Shown here: piece by piece, positions 7,572 to 13,453 of the stretch | Position numbering within the stretch: position 1 is the first letter of the stretch | Layout of the letters: each line of letters opens with the position of its first letter | Assembly: GCA_946479125.1 (NCBI GenBank) | Contig: CAMLET010000029.1 | Span: 1 to 13,453, forward strand | DNA: 13,453 nucleotides | Reading direction: 5' to 3' | Origin: an uncultured Flavobacteriales bacterium | GTDB lineage: Bacteria; Bacteroidota; Bacteroidia; Flavobacteriales; Crocinitomicaceae | Program-made: the position numbers and the translations under genes | Notes under the pieces: generated by a model | The model's database searches: none | Seen by the model: the letters and a program-made list of their open reading frames with translations, nothing else | Told to the model about the DNA's origin: nothing

Positions 7572-9173
7572 ATGAAAACGAACAGAATACATTTAATAGT
7601 TTGCTTTATCTATTGTATGTTCTCAGCCAACCTATATTCTCAAGGTGACTCCACAGTAAGAAAAGAACTATACAGTTATCTTTTGAAGCGAGAATTCAGA
7701 CAAATAATTAGCCCAGAAACCAAGAATGGAGTTGGGAATTATACCGCATTTGATCCATTAGCTACAAAAGTTGATTTATCTGGCAATATTATGATTCGAG
7801 ATTTTCATTTCATGGGAATTCCAGTCAAAGCGGATGGAAACATTCTAGCGATAAAAGCAAGTGGCGCAAATAGTGATGGTGTACTTGGATTATTGAATAA
7901 TAAAAAATGGAATAATAACGTAGGACTTGACTTACAATATAATATCCTCAATCCACAAAAGATCAATTTTTTAGATTCCAATAAAAACTACATAATTGTT
8001 AAGTCTGATGGATATAGAGCTTACCTGAATTCTTTAGGTACAGATGATAAATTCAAAACAGAAATTACCCAAAAATACCAAGCTAGATTAGACTCAATGT
8101 CTCTCAATATTGCGAAGCAACGAGCACTTGTAATTGCCTCCAGAAATAAATTACTAATTGTAGAAAACAAAATTCAAGCTAATGAATATCTACTTAGAAG
8201 CAAAGACCAAATTGTCAAAAATTTCGACAGTAGAAAACGATTCATTATAGATTCTATGGAATATCATCAAGTTCATGATACGGTGAAGAAAAGAATTAAC
8301 GCCATGTTGAATAGTCAGCAAAACACATTAAACAAAGGAGTTCTTGATCTCAAACAGTCTATTCTTGATGACAAGGTCAATTTAATCAGCGACTCAATTT
8401 CTCTTGGCAGTGTTATCGAGAAATTAAACGCGATGAAAAACGACAGCATAAAAATCTTTACTCAAACTCTTGATGAGTTTAAATATCCATTCAATGTGTC
8501 AAAAAACAAGAAAAGCTCCGATCTATTAGAAAATATGGTTGTAACAGGTTTTCGCATTCGATGGTTTTCATTTGGTTATGGTGTATCCAATAACTCTTTT
8601 AAACTAATGGATCCTCTGCTTTCAATCAATCAAACATTCACAAAAACCAGTTTTTTAACTCAAGAAGCCCGAGTTCAATTTAATAGTTATCGGAGTGGAA
8701 GAATTTCAAATGAGAACAAGTATTTCTCACTGTGGTTGAAAGGTACAATCACTGATAACTTTTCTTCTCTCAGCAAAATAGAAATTGAGGAAACCTCAGA
8801 AGATACTTCTGGTAATAGAACTCGATCAACGAACCAAAAATACTTTGTTTACTCTGGAAATTACATAAGGAATCTAAAGCAACTAACATTCGGTATTGAC
8901 TATTACAAATTTCTAAATCAAGGAATAATGGCTTTACATGTTTTCCCTAAATGGATTATCACAGAAAATCTCGAGCCGCAACTGAACATCGGAATAGGTC
9001 TATTGGTCCCTATAAAGAATAAACAAAAAACAACAGAAATAATAAATGCAGAGTTTTTTATGGATGCTTCAAATCTCTTTCTAACCAACAATGAAATTGA
9101 GCATGATTTATTCAAAAGAAGTAGCTATGGAATTCGGTTTACAGCTCCTCTAAACTTTAAAAAAGAACAATAA
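7572..9173 (+). CDS. Exported, probably outer-membrane protein with a long helical segment between beta-rich halves
   Basis: Not assigned to a named family. It encodes 533 residues. There is a clear signal peptide (1-23, MKTNRIHLIVCFIYC...ANLYS, cleavage before QGDS). Residues about 55-145 look beta-rich (VDLSGNIMIRDF, NNVGLDLQYNIL). Residues about 160-315 are highly charged, long, helical and coiled-coil-like (QKYQARLDSMSLNIAKQRAL, KSDSISLGSVIEK-type heptads). From about 325 to the end there are alternating strand-like segments (RIRWFSFGYGVS, KYFSLWLKGTIT, LTFGIDYYKF, PQLNIGIGLLVP, SYGIRFTAPLNF) typical of outer-membrane barrels. A barrel with a large helical insertion facing periplasm or surface is inferred. 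The 47-residue gene 18 bases downstream probably shares its transcript. The sequence is A+T-rich, as in its divergent neighbour. Confidence 0.78.
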   Translation: MKTNRIHLIVCFIYCMFSANLYSQGDSTVRKELYSYLLKREFRQIISPETKNGVGNYTAFDPLATKVDLSGNIMIRDFHFMGIPVKADGNILAIKASGANSDGVLGLLNNKKWNNNVGLDLQYNILNPQKINFLDSNKNYIIVKSDGYRAYLNSLGTDDKFKTEITQKYQARLDSMSLNIAKQRALVIASRNKLLIVENKIQANEYLLRSKDQIVKNFDSRKRFIIDSMEYHQVHDTVKKRINAMLNSQQNTLNKGVLDLKQSILDDKVNLISDSISLGSVIEKLNAMKNDSIKIFTQTLDEFKYPFNVSKNKKSSDLLENMVVTGFRIRWFSFGYGVSNNSFKLMDPLLSINQTFTKTSFLTQEARVQFNSYRSGRISNENKYFSLWLKGTITDNFSSLSKIEIEETSEDTSGNRTRSTNQKYFVYSGNYIRNLKQLTFGIDYYKFLNQGIMALHVFPKWIITENLEPQLNIGIGLLVPIKNKQKTTEIINAEFFMDASNLFLTNNEIEHDLFKRSSYGIRFTAPLNFKKEQ

Positions 9174-9191
9174 TAAATAATAAATTGACTT

Positions 9192-9335
9192 ATGGAAAAA
9201 CACAGAGCAATATGCCCGGCAGCAGGCTACAAGGGTCCATGGCGAAACTCCTACGCTGATGCGTTAAAAGACGCCAATGACTACATGGAATCACATCCAA
9301 CAAGGATTGCAGAAGTAGAAACCCGTTTAGCTTAA
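9192..9335 (+). CDS. Small 47-residue hypothetical protein
   Basis: ATG at 9192-9194 to TAA at 9333-9335. The product starts MEKHRAICPAAGYKGPWRNS and ends ESHPTRIAEVETRLA. It has one Cys (8), a GYKGPWRNSY loop and an amphipathic helix (about 20-45). There is no signal peptide or membrane helix, so it is probably cytoplasmic. Its codons are more G/C-rich than the gene before it, and it is bracketed by an 18-base gap upstream and a perfect terminator 12 bases downstream, which supports a real gene. No Shine-Dalgarno site is seen. No family or function is recognised; a structured or regulatory microprotein is possible. Confidence 0.72.
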   Translation: MEKHRAICPAAGYKGPWRNSYADALKDANDYMESHPTRIAEVETRLA

Positions 9336-9347
9336 ATCCTTCCTCAA

Positions 9348-9374
9348 AAACCGCAAGCCAAAAACTTGCGGTTT
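9348..9374 (+). terminator. Terminator after the 47-residue gene
   Basis: Perfect 10-bp stem AAACCGCAAG (9348-9357) / CTTGCGGTTT (9365-9374), with a 7-base A-rich loop. The trailing T-run is short (three T, inside the stem), so termination may be partial. Its sequence is closely related to the terminator at 10262-10293. Confidence 0.75.
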
Positions 9375-9394
9375 ATCCACTTCTTTCCTCAAAA

Positions 9395-9409
9395 CGTAAA
9401 AATCTTACG
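9395..9409 (+). other. Weak CGTAA/TTACG hairpin resembling a decayed terminator copy
   Basis: CGTAA (9395-9399) and TTACG (9405-9409) form a 5-bp stem preceded by TTTCCTCAAAA, which closely repeats the CTTCCTCAAAAA before the terminator at 9348. It may be a degenerate duplicate of that element. Otherwise the gap up to the next gene at 9492 holds nothing recognisable. Confidence 0.3.
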
Positions 9410-9491
9410 GTCACAATTGATTGAAATTTAATACATTAAACCCCAAATTATCATCACTATTTTTATCTACTCATTCAAAACACTATTCATT

Positions 9492-10235
9492 ATGGAACCA
9501 GCTATTGATCCTGACAAAGAAAAAAAAGAAAAAAATGAACTGGTAATCAGTTATCTCAGTCTGCGAAAATACCTCGGTATTTTAGGAATTGCTCTCCCAA
9601 TAATTCTGCTTATAGGCTCAATATTCGCCAATGACGGAGTTGTTGAAGGTGCAATAAGCGATTATTTTCATACGCCGCTTCGACAGTTTTTCACCATCAG
9701 TTTGGGTGGAATTTCGCTCCTGCTATTCGCTTATAAGGGTTACGATAACGTTGACAAATGGATAACGAATATTGCGGGAGCTTTTGGTTTGCTGACGGCA
9801 TTCGTTTTCACAAGCTTCAAAGATCATTCTAATCTGCATGGCTATATTCTTACGGTTAAAGGTGAACGCTCTAATGCTGTTTCACTTGAAGATCTTGCTG
9901 GAAAAGCTTATGAAATTATTCCAATTCCAGTTAGTTCATTGCAATCTGTATTGCACCTTTGCTTTGCGGCATTATTCTTTTTACTTCTTGGATACATGTC
10001 GATCAAGCAATTCACAAAACTTGGCAACCGAAAGGAAAATTGGGTGTATCGCATATGCGGTTGGGTGATAATAGCGACCATTTTATTGCTTACTCCGATC
10101 GCGCTGAACAACGATAAAATAACCGAATTCTACCATGATTACCGATTGATTTTCTGTGGAGAATTCATTTGCCTTTGGGCATTCGGTATTTCCTGGTTGG
10201 TAAAAGGATACAGTTCTCAACGGGAGATAGACTAA
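9492..10235 (+). CDS. Six-helix membrane protein of unknown function
   Basis: Encodes 247 residues. A charged N-terminus (EPAIDPDKEKKEKNE) precedes six hydrophobic helices at about 28-47, 66-81, 89-108, 152-172, 184-206 and 218-238. The segment ISDYFHTPLRQFF (55-67) followed by FAYKGYDNVDKW resembles an SIS-Y-H-T-MRD-F...YKGYD signature that I recall from uncharacterised bacterial membrane proteins; this is unverified, and no function is known to me. A loop between helices 3 and 4 (110-150) carries most of the extracytoplasmic or cytoplasmic polar residues. It stands alone: a terminator-like hairpin lies upstream and a strong terminator lies downstream, so it is probably transcribed by itself from a promoter in 9410-9490 that I could not identify. 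Confidence 0.82.
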   Translation: MEPAIDPDKEKKEKNELVISYLSLRKYLGILGIALPIILLIGSIFANDGVVEGAISDYFHTPLRQFFTISLGGISLLLFAYKGYDNVDKWITNIAGAFGLLTAFVFTSFKDHSNLHGYILTVKGERSNAVSLEDLAGKAYEIIPIPVSSLQSVLHLCFAALFFLLLGYMSIKQFTKLGNRKENWVYRICGWVIIATILLLTPIALNNDKITEFYHDYRLIFCGEFICLWAFGISWLVKGYSSQREID

Positions 10236-10261
10236 AGCCTCTTACAATTTGATAATATAGT

Positions 10262-10293
10262 AAAAACCGTAAGTCAAAGCTTACGGTTTTTTT
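10262..10293 (+). terminator. Rho-independent terminator after the six-helix membrane protein gene
   Basis: AAAAACCGTAAG (10262-10273) pairs perfectly with CTTACGGTTTTT (10280-10291), a 12-bp stem with a 6-base loop followed by more T. It is 26 bases past the stop. Confidence 0.92.
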
Positions 10294-10364
10294 GTTTCAG
10301 TAGAATATCAAAATCACGCATCTGCGTAATTCCTACGGCGCATTCTTATTCCTAAATTTAAACT

Positions 10365-10481
10365 ATGAAAACATTCCTGCTTTTCGCGACTCTATTATTT
10401 GCGTCATTTTCATTTGCTCAAAAAAAAGCAAGCAAGGTGAAAATCATCATCGATGAAAAAAAATTGAATGATAGAATATGA
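10365..10481 (+). pseudogene. Signal-peptide fragment, 5' half of a frameshifted secreted-protein gene
   Basis: ATG at 10365-10367 to TGA at 10479-10481, 38 residues: a textbook signal peptide MKTFLLFATLLFASFSFA (1-18), cleavage before QKKASK, then KVKIIIDEKKLNDRI. Alone it would be a 20-residue exported peptide, which is improbable. It overlaps by 14 bases, in another frame, a reading frame that has no export signal. Removing one base near 10473 (an extra A in GATAGAA) would read KKLNDEYDLEEIEQ straight into that frame. I read the two as one broken gene of about 164 residues, or as a sequencing error. Translational coupling of two real genes is less likely. Confidence 0.6.
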
Positions 10482-10860
10482 TTTAGAGGAAATTGAACAG
10501 TCCGACTCACTCAATTGCAACGACATGAATACCAAAGTTGCCGGTTATGTTTTCTACACGACTTCTTTTGATCCCTGGGGAACGAGTGAAGCAAGAATGA
10601 AGGCTCTTGCTGAATTCGATGCACGATTACTTGAGCTATCGAACGTTTATGATTGTATACAAGGAAAGAAAATCTACCTCAAACTTTCTGAAAGCTTACT
10701 GTTAACAGACGAAGAAAGAAAACAAGCTTATCTTGAAAACGGAAATGTAGATGAGAAAATTCATAAAATATACTTGAAACGTTTCATCGAAAAATATGGT
10801 TCGATTTGTCAGGAATACTTTCCAGGAGCAACCATTTACGTGGAAGAATATTTGTGGTAG
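10468..10860 (+). CDS. Hypothetical small protein, probable 3' part of a frameshifted secreted protein
   Basis: Encodes 130 residues from ATG 10468-10470 (directly after an in-frame TGA at 10465-10467) to TAG 10858-10860. It is acidic and mixed, with three Cys (C17, C63, C114) and no recognised family. Motifs visible: GYVFYTTSFDPWGTSEARMKA (split here as GYVFYTTSFDPWG and TSEARMKALAEFDARL) and a C-terminal EYFPGATIYVEEYLW. The absence of a start-proximal ribosome site, the head-on overlap with a signal-peptide frame, and its Cys content suggest it is the mature part of an exported protein whose leader was uncoupled by a one-base insertion. If the frame is real as it stands, the product would be cytoplasmic. 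Confidence 0.65.
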   Translation: MIEYDLEEIEQSDSLNCNDMNTKVAGYVFYTTSFDPWGTSEARMKALAEFDARLLELSNVYDCIQGKKIYLKLSESLLLTDEERKQAYLENGNVDEKIHKIYLKRFIEKYGSICQEYFPGATIYVEEYLW

Positions 10861-10910
10861 ACTACAACGTTTTCAAATCTTAAGGAGAAATCCAGTTCAA
10901 TTGAACCCAG

Positions 10911-10942
10911 AAAAAAGCGCATCCTCCGTTGAGAACGCGCTT
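10911..10942 (-). terminator. Rho-independent terminator of the sigma/anti-sigma operon
   Basis: On the minus strand, AAGCGCGTTCTC pairs with GAGGATGCGCTT (12 bp, two wobbles, loop AACG), followed by a T-run (the A-run at 10911-10914 on the plus strand). It lies 33 bases after the stop codon of the DUF2807 gene. Confidence 0.85.
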
Positions 10943-10975
10943 CGCTTTGTCTTACATTTACTTATGTTACCTAAC

Positions 10976-12112
10976 CTACTTTATATTCTTTACTTCTGAT
11001 GCACCGGTAACATCTGTAGTTACATTAGAAGGATCTCCTAAAATTTGTACTTCACTTGCGCCTGAGGCAACAATCTTCAGATCCTCTGTAACGTTGATTT
11101 TTACAACGCTTGCGCCCGAACAATTGACATTTGCCTTTTGCACCATTAACTCTTCTGCATTGATATCTGACGCGCCTGAGTTAATGATTTCAAGGTTATC
11201 GACCTCGCCAACTAAATTGATATCTGATGCTCCTGAAGAATTGATTTTCATTTTAGACAGGTGAACTCCCAAACTAAGATCTGACGCTCCTGAAATTTCA
11301 AGTTTCAAACTCTCCAAATTCAAATCGCCTTCTGTTTTGATAGATGAAGCTCCTGAACAATTGATTTCTTTTAAACTGACAACGGTGATGTAAACCGTCA
11401 GATCATAATTGCAATCGTTCTTTTTACACTGTGAATAAACTTCTAAGGTTCCCGCTTTCGTGTCAATACGAATCGCTTCTTCTCCATTGTCATCACCTTC
11501 TATACGGAATGACGCTTTTTCACCCTGCATTAGAACCACATCAACTGCACCCCAAATTTTCAACAAAGTGAAATCGTTGATTTCCGTTACTTTACCATCT
11601 CCTGTGATTCTTGGAAGTCGTGGCAATGGATGAATAGGTTCTACTATTTTATACGGCAAAATGTAATTGGAAGGAAGTGACTGACAATAACTCAACGCTG
11701 GTAAATATGGAGCATCGTTGTTCCAGGTTTCCAATAACCTCAAAACTGGCTGCTGCTCTCCTTCAGCAACCAGTTCTGCCGATGGAGTAATGACAGGTGT
11801 CAATACTGTTTCGTTGGGTTTGGGGTTTTGTTTTGTTTCTACGTGTATCGTGTTTTTGGCAGCTGGCTGAACCGGTTGCTGTGATGTTGAAGTATTCATT
11901 GTCAACACAACTCCTGTTCCTATGCCCACTGCTACAATAGCCGAACTAATCATAATGAATGGTTTTAATGTGATTATCAATTTCGTTTTCGCAAAAAATG
12001 CGAGGATGAGCGCGCCAAGTGTCATTGGAACTATCCATTTCTGAACGTCGCTCAACGTTGTCTCTGGCGCTTCATTTCGCGCCTCTGCAAAGAGTCTATC
12101 CAGCGTTTCCAT
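10976..12112 (-). CDS. Membrane-anchored putative anti-sigma protein with C-terminal DUF2807 (head-GIN) domain
   Basis: Encodes 378 residues. A short N-terminal part (1-25, METLDRLFAEARNEAPETTL) faces the cytoplasm. Two hydrophobic segments follow (about 26-48 and 52-71), then a Pro/Thr/Gln-rich linker (about 72-165) and a beta domain (about 170-378) ending in seven SGAS/TGAS motifs, spaced 18-21 residues, as in the DUF2807 / putative auto-transporter adhesin head-GIN family. The gene overlaps the sigma factor by 17 bases, the usual place of an anti-sigma factor. A regulatory role for the N-terminus is inferred from this position. No zinc-type HxxxCxxC anti-sigma motif is present. The domain past the membrane could sense envelope state or polymer. 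C-terminal Cys residues and the absence of a sorting signal argue against secretion by T9SS. Confidence 0.83.
   Translation of the reverse strand: METLDRLFAEARNEAPETTLSDVQKWIVPMTLGALILAFFAKTKLIITLKPFIMISSAIVAVGIGTGVVLTMNTSTSQQPVQPAAKNTIHVETKQNPKPNETVLTPVITPSAELVAEGEQQPVLRLLETWNNDAPYLPALSYCQSLPSNYILPYKIVEPIHPLPRLPRITGDGKVTEINDFTLLKIWGAVDVVLMQGEKASFRIEGDDNGEEAIRIDTKAGTLEVYSQCKKNDCNYDLTVYITVVSLKEINCSGASSIKTEGDLNLESLKLEISGASDLSLGVHLSKMKINSSGASDINLVGEVDNLEIINSGASDINAEELMVQKANVNCSGASVVKINVTEDLKIVASGASEVQILGDPSNVTTDVTGASEVKNIK
10979..11374 (-). repeat. Seven SGAS-type repeats coding for DUF2807 rungs
   Basis: Residues 247-378 of the protein carry SGAS at 253, 274, 293, 312, 332 and 350 and TGAS at 369: spacings 21, 19, 19, 20, 18, 19. 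Each copy is (hydrophobic)-x-SGAS-(acidic/hydrophobic). At the DNA level the copies are clearly related but diverged, so this is an old protein repeat and not a recent tandem array. Confidence 0.85.
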
Positions 12113-12617
12113 AACTTTCTGTTTCTGCCACTTGTGGCTCAGTTAATAATTGTGTGAGTTGTTGTCGACCGCGTAATAAGCGTTGTTTTACTGCCGATTC
12201 GCCTGCCTCTTGCAATTCAGCGATCTCTTTAATGGAGAATCCTGAAATCTCAAATAAGATCAAAGCTTCGCGCTGTAAATCCGGAAGTAATTGAAGAGCC
12301 TTATACAAATCTTCTTTTTCCAGCTGTTTTTCAGAATAGTTTTCAATTTGCTGGGTGTTCAAATGTTCCGTCGACATGCGTTCTTCCGACATTTTTCTGT
12401 TCGAATTCGCCAAAATCCGAATGCTAATGCCGAACAAAAAGTGCAGAAAGGCCTTTTTATCTTTCAGTGTATCAAATTTCTCAAAAGCTACACTTACAGA
12501 TTCCTGCATCAAATCCCTGAAATCCATTTCACCATACACACGCGCCTTGCAGAACCGCTCAAAGCGAGCATGGATTGGTTCAAACAGATTCATGAATTCT
12601 TTCTTCTTGTTACTCAT
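12096..12617 (-). CDS. ECF-type RNA polymerase sigma factor
   Basis: Encodes 173 residues. Region 2 (about 8-75) has the DLMQES box (35-40) and a HFLFGISIRILANSNRK helix; region 4 (about 104-155) reads ALQLLPDLQREALILFEISGFSIKEIAELQEAGESAVKQRLLRGRQQL (given here in motif order: LLPDLQREALILF, GFSIKEIAEL, SAVKQRLLRGR), the -35-binding helix-turn-helix. It directs core RNA polymerase to alternative promoters. It overlaps a membrane protein gene by 17 bases, which fits a sigma/anti-sigma pair. ATG at 12615-12617 is preceded by a candidate -7 element. The neighbouring divergent barrel gene at 12853 is a possible target, by position only. Confidence 0.92.
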   Translation of the reverse strand: MSNKKKEFMNLFEPIHARFERFCKARVYGEMDFRDLMQESVSVAFEKFDTLKDKKAFLHFLFGISIRILANSNRKMSEERMSTEHLNTQQIENYSEKQLEKEDLYKALQLLPDLQREALILFEISGFSIKEIAELQEAGESAVKQRLLRGRQQLTQLLTEPQVAETESYGNAG

Positions 12618-12631
12618 AATGTGGGCTCACA

Positions 12632-12639
12632 TAAAGGTA
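12632..12639 (-). promoter_or_regulatory. Candidate -7 element for the sigma factor gene
   Basis: The minus strand reads TACCTTTA, one base off TAnnTTTG, 14 bases before the ATG. That is the same short-leader geometry as for era. The gene may instead be autoregulated from an ECF-type promoter that I cannot name. Confidence 0.35.
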
Positions 12640-12671
12640 GGTGTAATGAGAAAGCGAAAAGTTACATTGAC

Positions 12672-12697
12672 AATTCAAAATTCCAAAATTCTAAATT
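12672..12697. repeat. Three degenerate octamers AATTC(A/C/T)AA
   Basis: AATTCAAA, ATTCCAAA and ATTCTAAA follow one another at 12672, 12680 and 12688, ending in TT: low-complexity tandem sequence in the gap between sigma factor and barrel gene. No reading frame or clear promoter is inside it. Confidence 0.6.
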
Positions 12698-12725
12698 GAA
12701 AAGAGTATAATCTGTAGGTACACGA

Positions 12726-12829
12726 CTAAGCAAAACTTCTAAAATCAAAAGGTGAAATTCTTTGTGTTTTCTATGGACATCGAGCTTTGTGAAGCTTTTT
12801 TAACTTTTGACTTTTGCTTTTTGACTTAG
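12726..12829. repeat. Imperfect long inverted repeat upstream of the barrel gene
   Basis: The first ~26 bases (from CTAAGCAAAA at 12726 to TCAAAAG) roughly mirror the last ~26 (CTTTTGAC to TTTTTGACTTAG ending at 12829), with several mismatches and one or two gaps. The centre holds CTTTGTGT and CTTTGTGAAG words. It may be a decayed mobile palindrome, though A/T-rich composition inflates the match. Confidence 0.35.
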
Positions 12830-12852
12830 ATTTTGTGGTAACTTGTAAGCAT

Positions 12853-13453
12853 ATGACAGAAACAAGAAAGATTCTTCTCGCAATATTAATGCTAATTACG
12901 TTTGATAGTGGGTTATCGGCCCAATCTGCAGAAAAATACAACTCTATTCACATCGAGTTTTATCAGCCATTACGTATTCCTGCCATGGGAGAGTTCTACA
13001 GTGATGATTGGTATTTTGGGGGATTCCCATCATCAATGCCGCCAGATACCGATTTTGAACGCAATAACTATTCCGGAGCTTTCGGATTACGTTACGATCG
13101 AATACTAAAAAAGGGTTTCATTTTGAAAACGCGACTTGGCATGTCTTACAGAAAACTGACAGAACATTTCTATTCCGATTATCATAATTATCAGGACGGA
13201 GGTTCAGACGATTACATTCTCGATCAAACTTATTCCTACTCTCAATTCCATGTGAATGCATTTCTTGGAGGGTCAAAACGCATTATTTTAAGCAAACGCT
13301 TTTTTATTGATGTCGGACCACAATTGGCTTATGTGCGTTACATGCAAAGTGATTCAAAGTTCACTTCACGTACAGACGATTATGCAGGAACATCTTCTCC
13401 TGTAATGATTCACACTATTCAAAATGTGGTAAAATATAATCCTGTAGACTTCA
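12853..13453 (+). CDS. Exported, probable outer-membrane beta-barrel protein (3' partial)
   Basis: ATG at 12853-12855; the frame is open for 200 codons to the right edge. Signal peptide about 1-23 (MTETRKILLAILMLIT...GLSA, cleavage before QSAEK). The mature part alternates polar and aromatic/hydrophobic residues in strand-length units with tight turns: SIHIEFYQPLRI, GAFGLRYDRI, GFILKTRLGMSYRKL, QFHVNAFLGGSKRI, RFFIDVGPQLAYVRYM. This is the pattern of a small Bacteroidota outer-membrane barrel (OMP_b-brl/PorT-like group), but no family can be fixed without the C-terminus. Its start is 235 bases from the divergently read sigma factor start, so the two share an intergenic region. Confidence 0.82.
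   Translation, partial: MTETRKILLAILMLITFDSGLSAQSAEKYNSIHIEFYQPLRIPAMGEFYSDDWYFGGFPSSMPPDTDFERNNYSGAFGLRYDRILKKGFILKTRLGMSYRKLTEHFYSDYHNYQDGGSDDYILDQTYSYSQFHVNAFLGGSKRIILSKRFFIDVGPQLAYVRYMQSDSKFTSRTDDYAGTSSPVMIHTIQNVVKYNPVDF

Noticed and set aside
10895..10906. Perfect palindrome GTTCAATTGAAC as an operator
   Set aside because: It lies between two convergent gene ends, where an operator is unlikely; a 12-base A/T-rich palindrome can occur by chance.
12783..12802. AGCTT-TGTG-AAGCT hairpin followed by T-run as a terminator
   Set aside because: Only a 5-bp stem with no plus-strand gene ending before it; it is part of the repeat-rich gap.
12902..13108. 68-codon plus-strand frame
   Set aside because: It overlaps in another frame the barrel-protein gene starting at 12853, which has a signal peptide and continuous strand pattern.

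Overview
The window looks like chromosome of a Bacteroidota bacterium, most likely order Flavobacteriales and possibly a Crocinitomicaceae (Fluviicola-like) lineage. The evidence is a type IX secretion (T9SS) type B sorting domain, SprB-like and PKD repeats, a DUF2807-type head-GIN protein, an A+T-rich base composition, few Shine-Dalgarno sites, and TAnnTTTG-type promoter elements. The family or genus is an inference.

Layout. (1) 1-1820, + strand: the 3' part of a very large secreted adhesin-like T9SS substrate, closed by a strong terminator. (2) 1993-4373, - strand: era and der, two ribosome-assembly GTPases, with an intergenic inverted repeat between them, a Bacteroidota promoter in front of era and a terminator behind der. 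(3) 4427-7393 (or 7447), - strand: four tightly packed genes. These are an unrecognised soluble protein, a seven-helix membrane protein, a one-helix sensor histidine kinase and a NarL-type response regulator. The last three look like one signalling module. (4) 7572-10860, + strand: an unrecognised outer-membrane-type protein whose beta-rich parts are split by a long helical segment, a 47-residue protein, a six-helix membrane protein, and a small secreted protein that appears broken by a one-base frameshift. (5) 10911-12639, - strand: an ECF-type sigma factor overlapping a membrane-anchored putative anti-sigma protein whose C-terminus is a seven-fold SGAS-repeat DUF2807 domain. (6) 12853-end, + strand: the start of an exported, probably outer-membrane barrel protein that runs off the window.

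No rRNA, tRNA, CRISPR array, insertion sequence or phage gene was seen. No gene-free stretch exceeds 300 bases. The intergenic regions are nonetheless rich in structure: GGGCGAA-core palindromes (one supplies the response regulator's stop codon), a GAGTTATGA inverted repeat, two related terminators that differ by a compensatory base-pair change, and low-complexity octamer repeats.

No clearly new multi-gene system could be demonstrated. The best candidates for novelty are the sigma/DUF2807 transmembrane pair, the seven-helix-plus-kinase module with its unknown leading gene, the split-barrel protein with its small downstream neighbour, and the small palindromic repeats.
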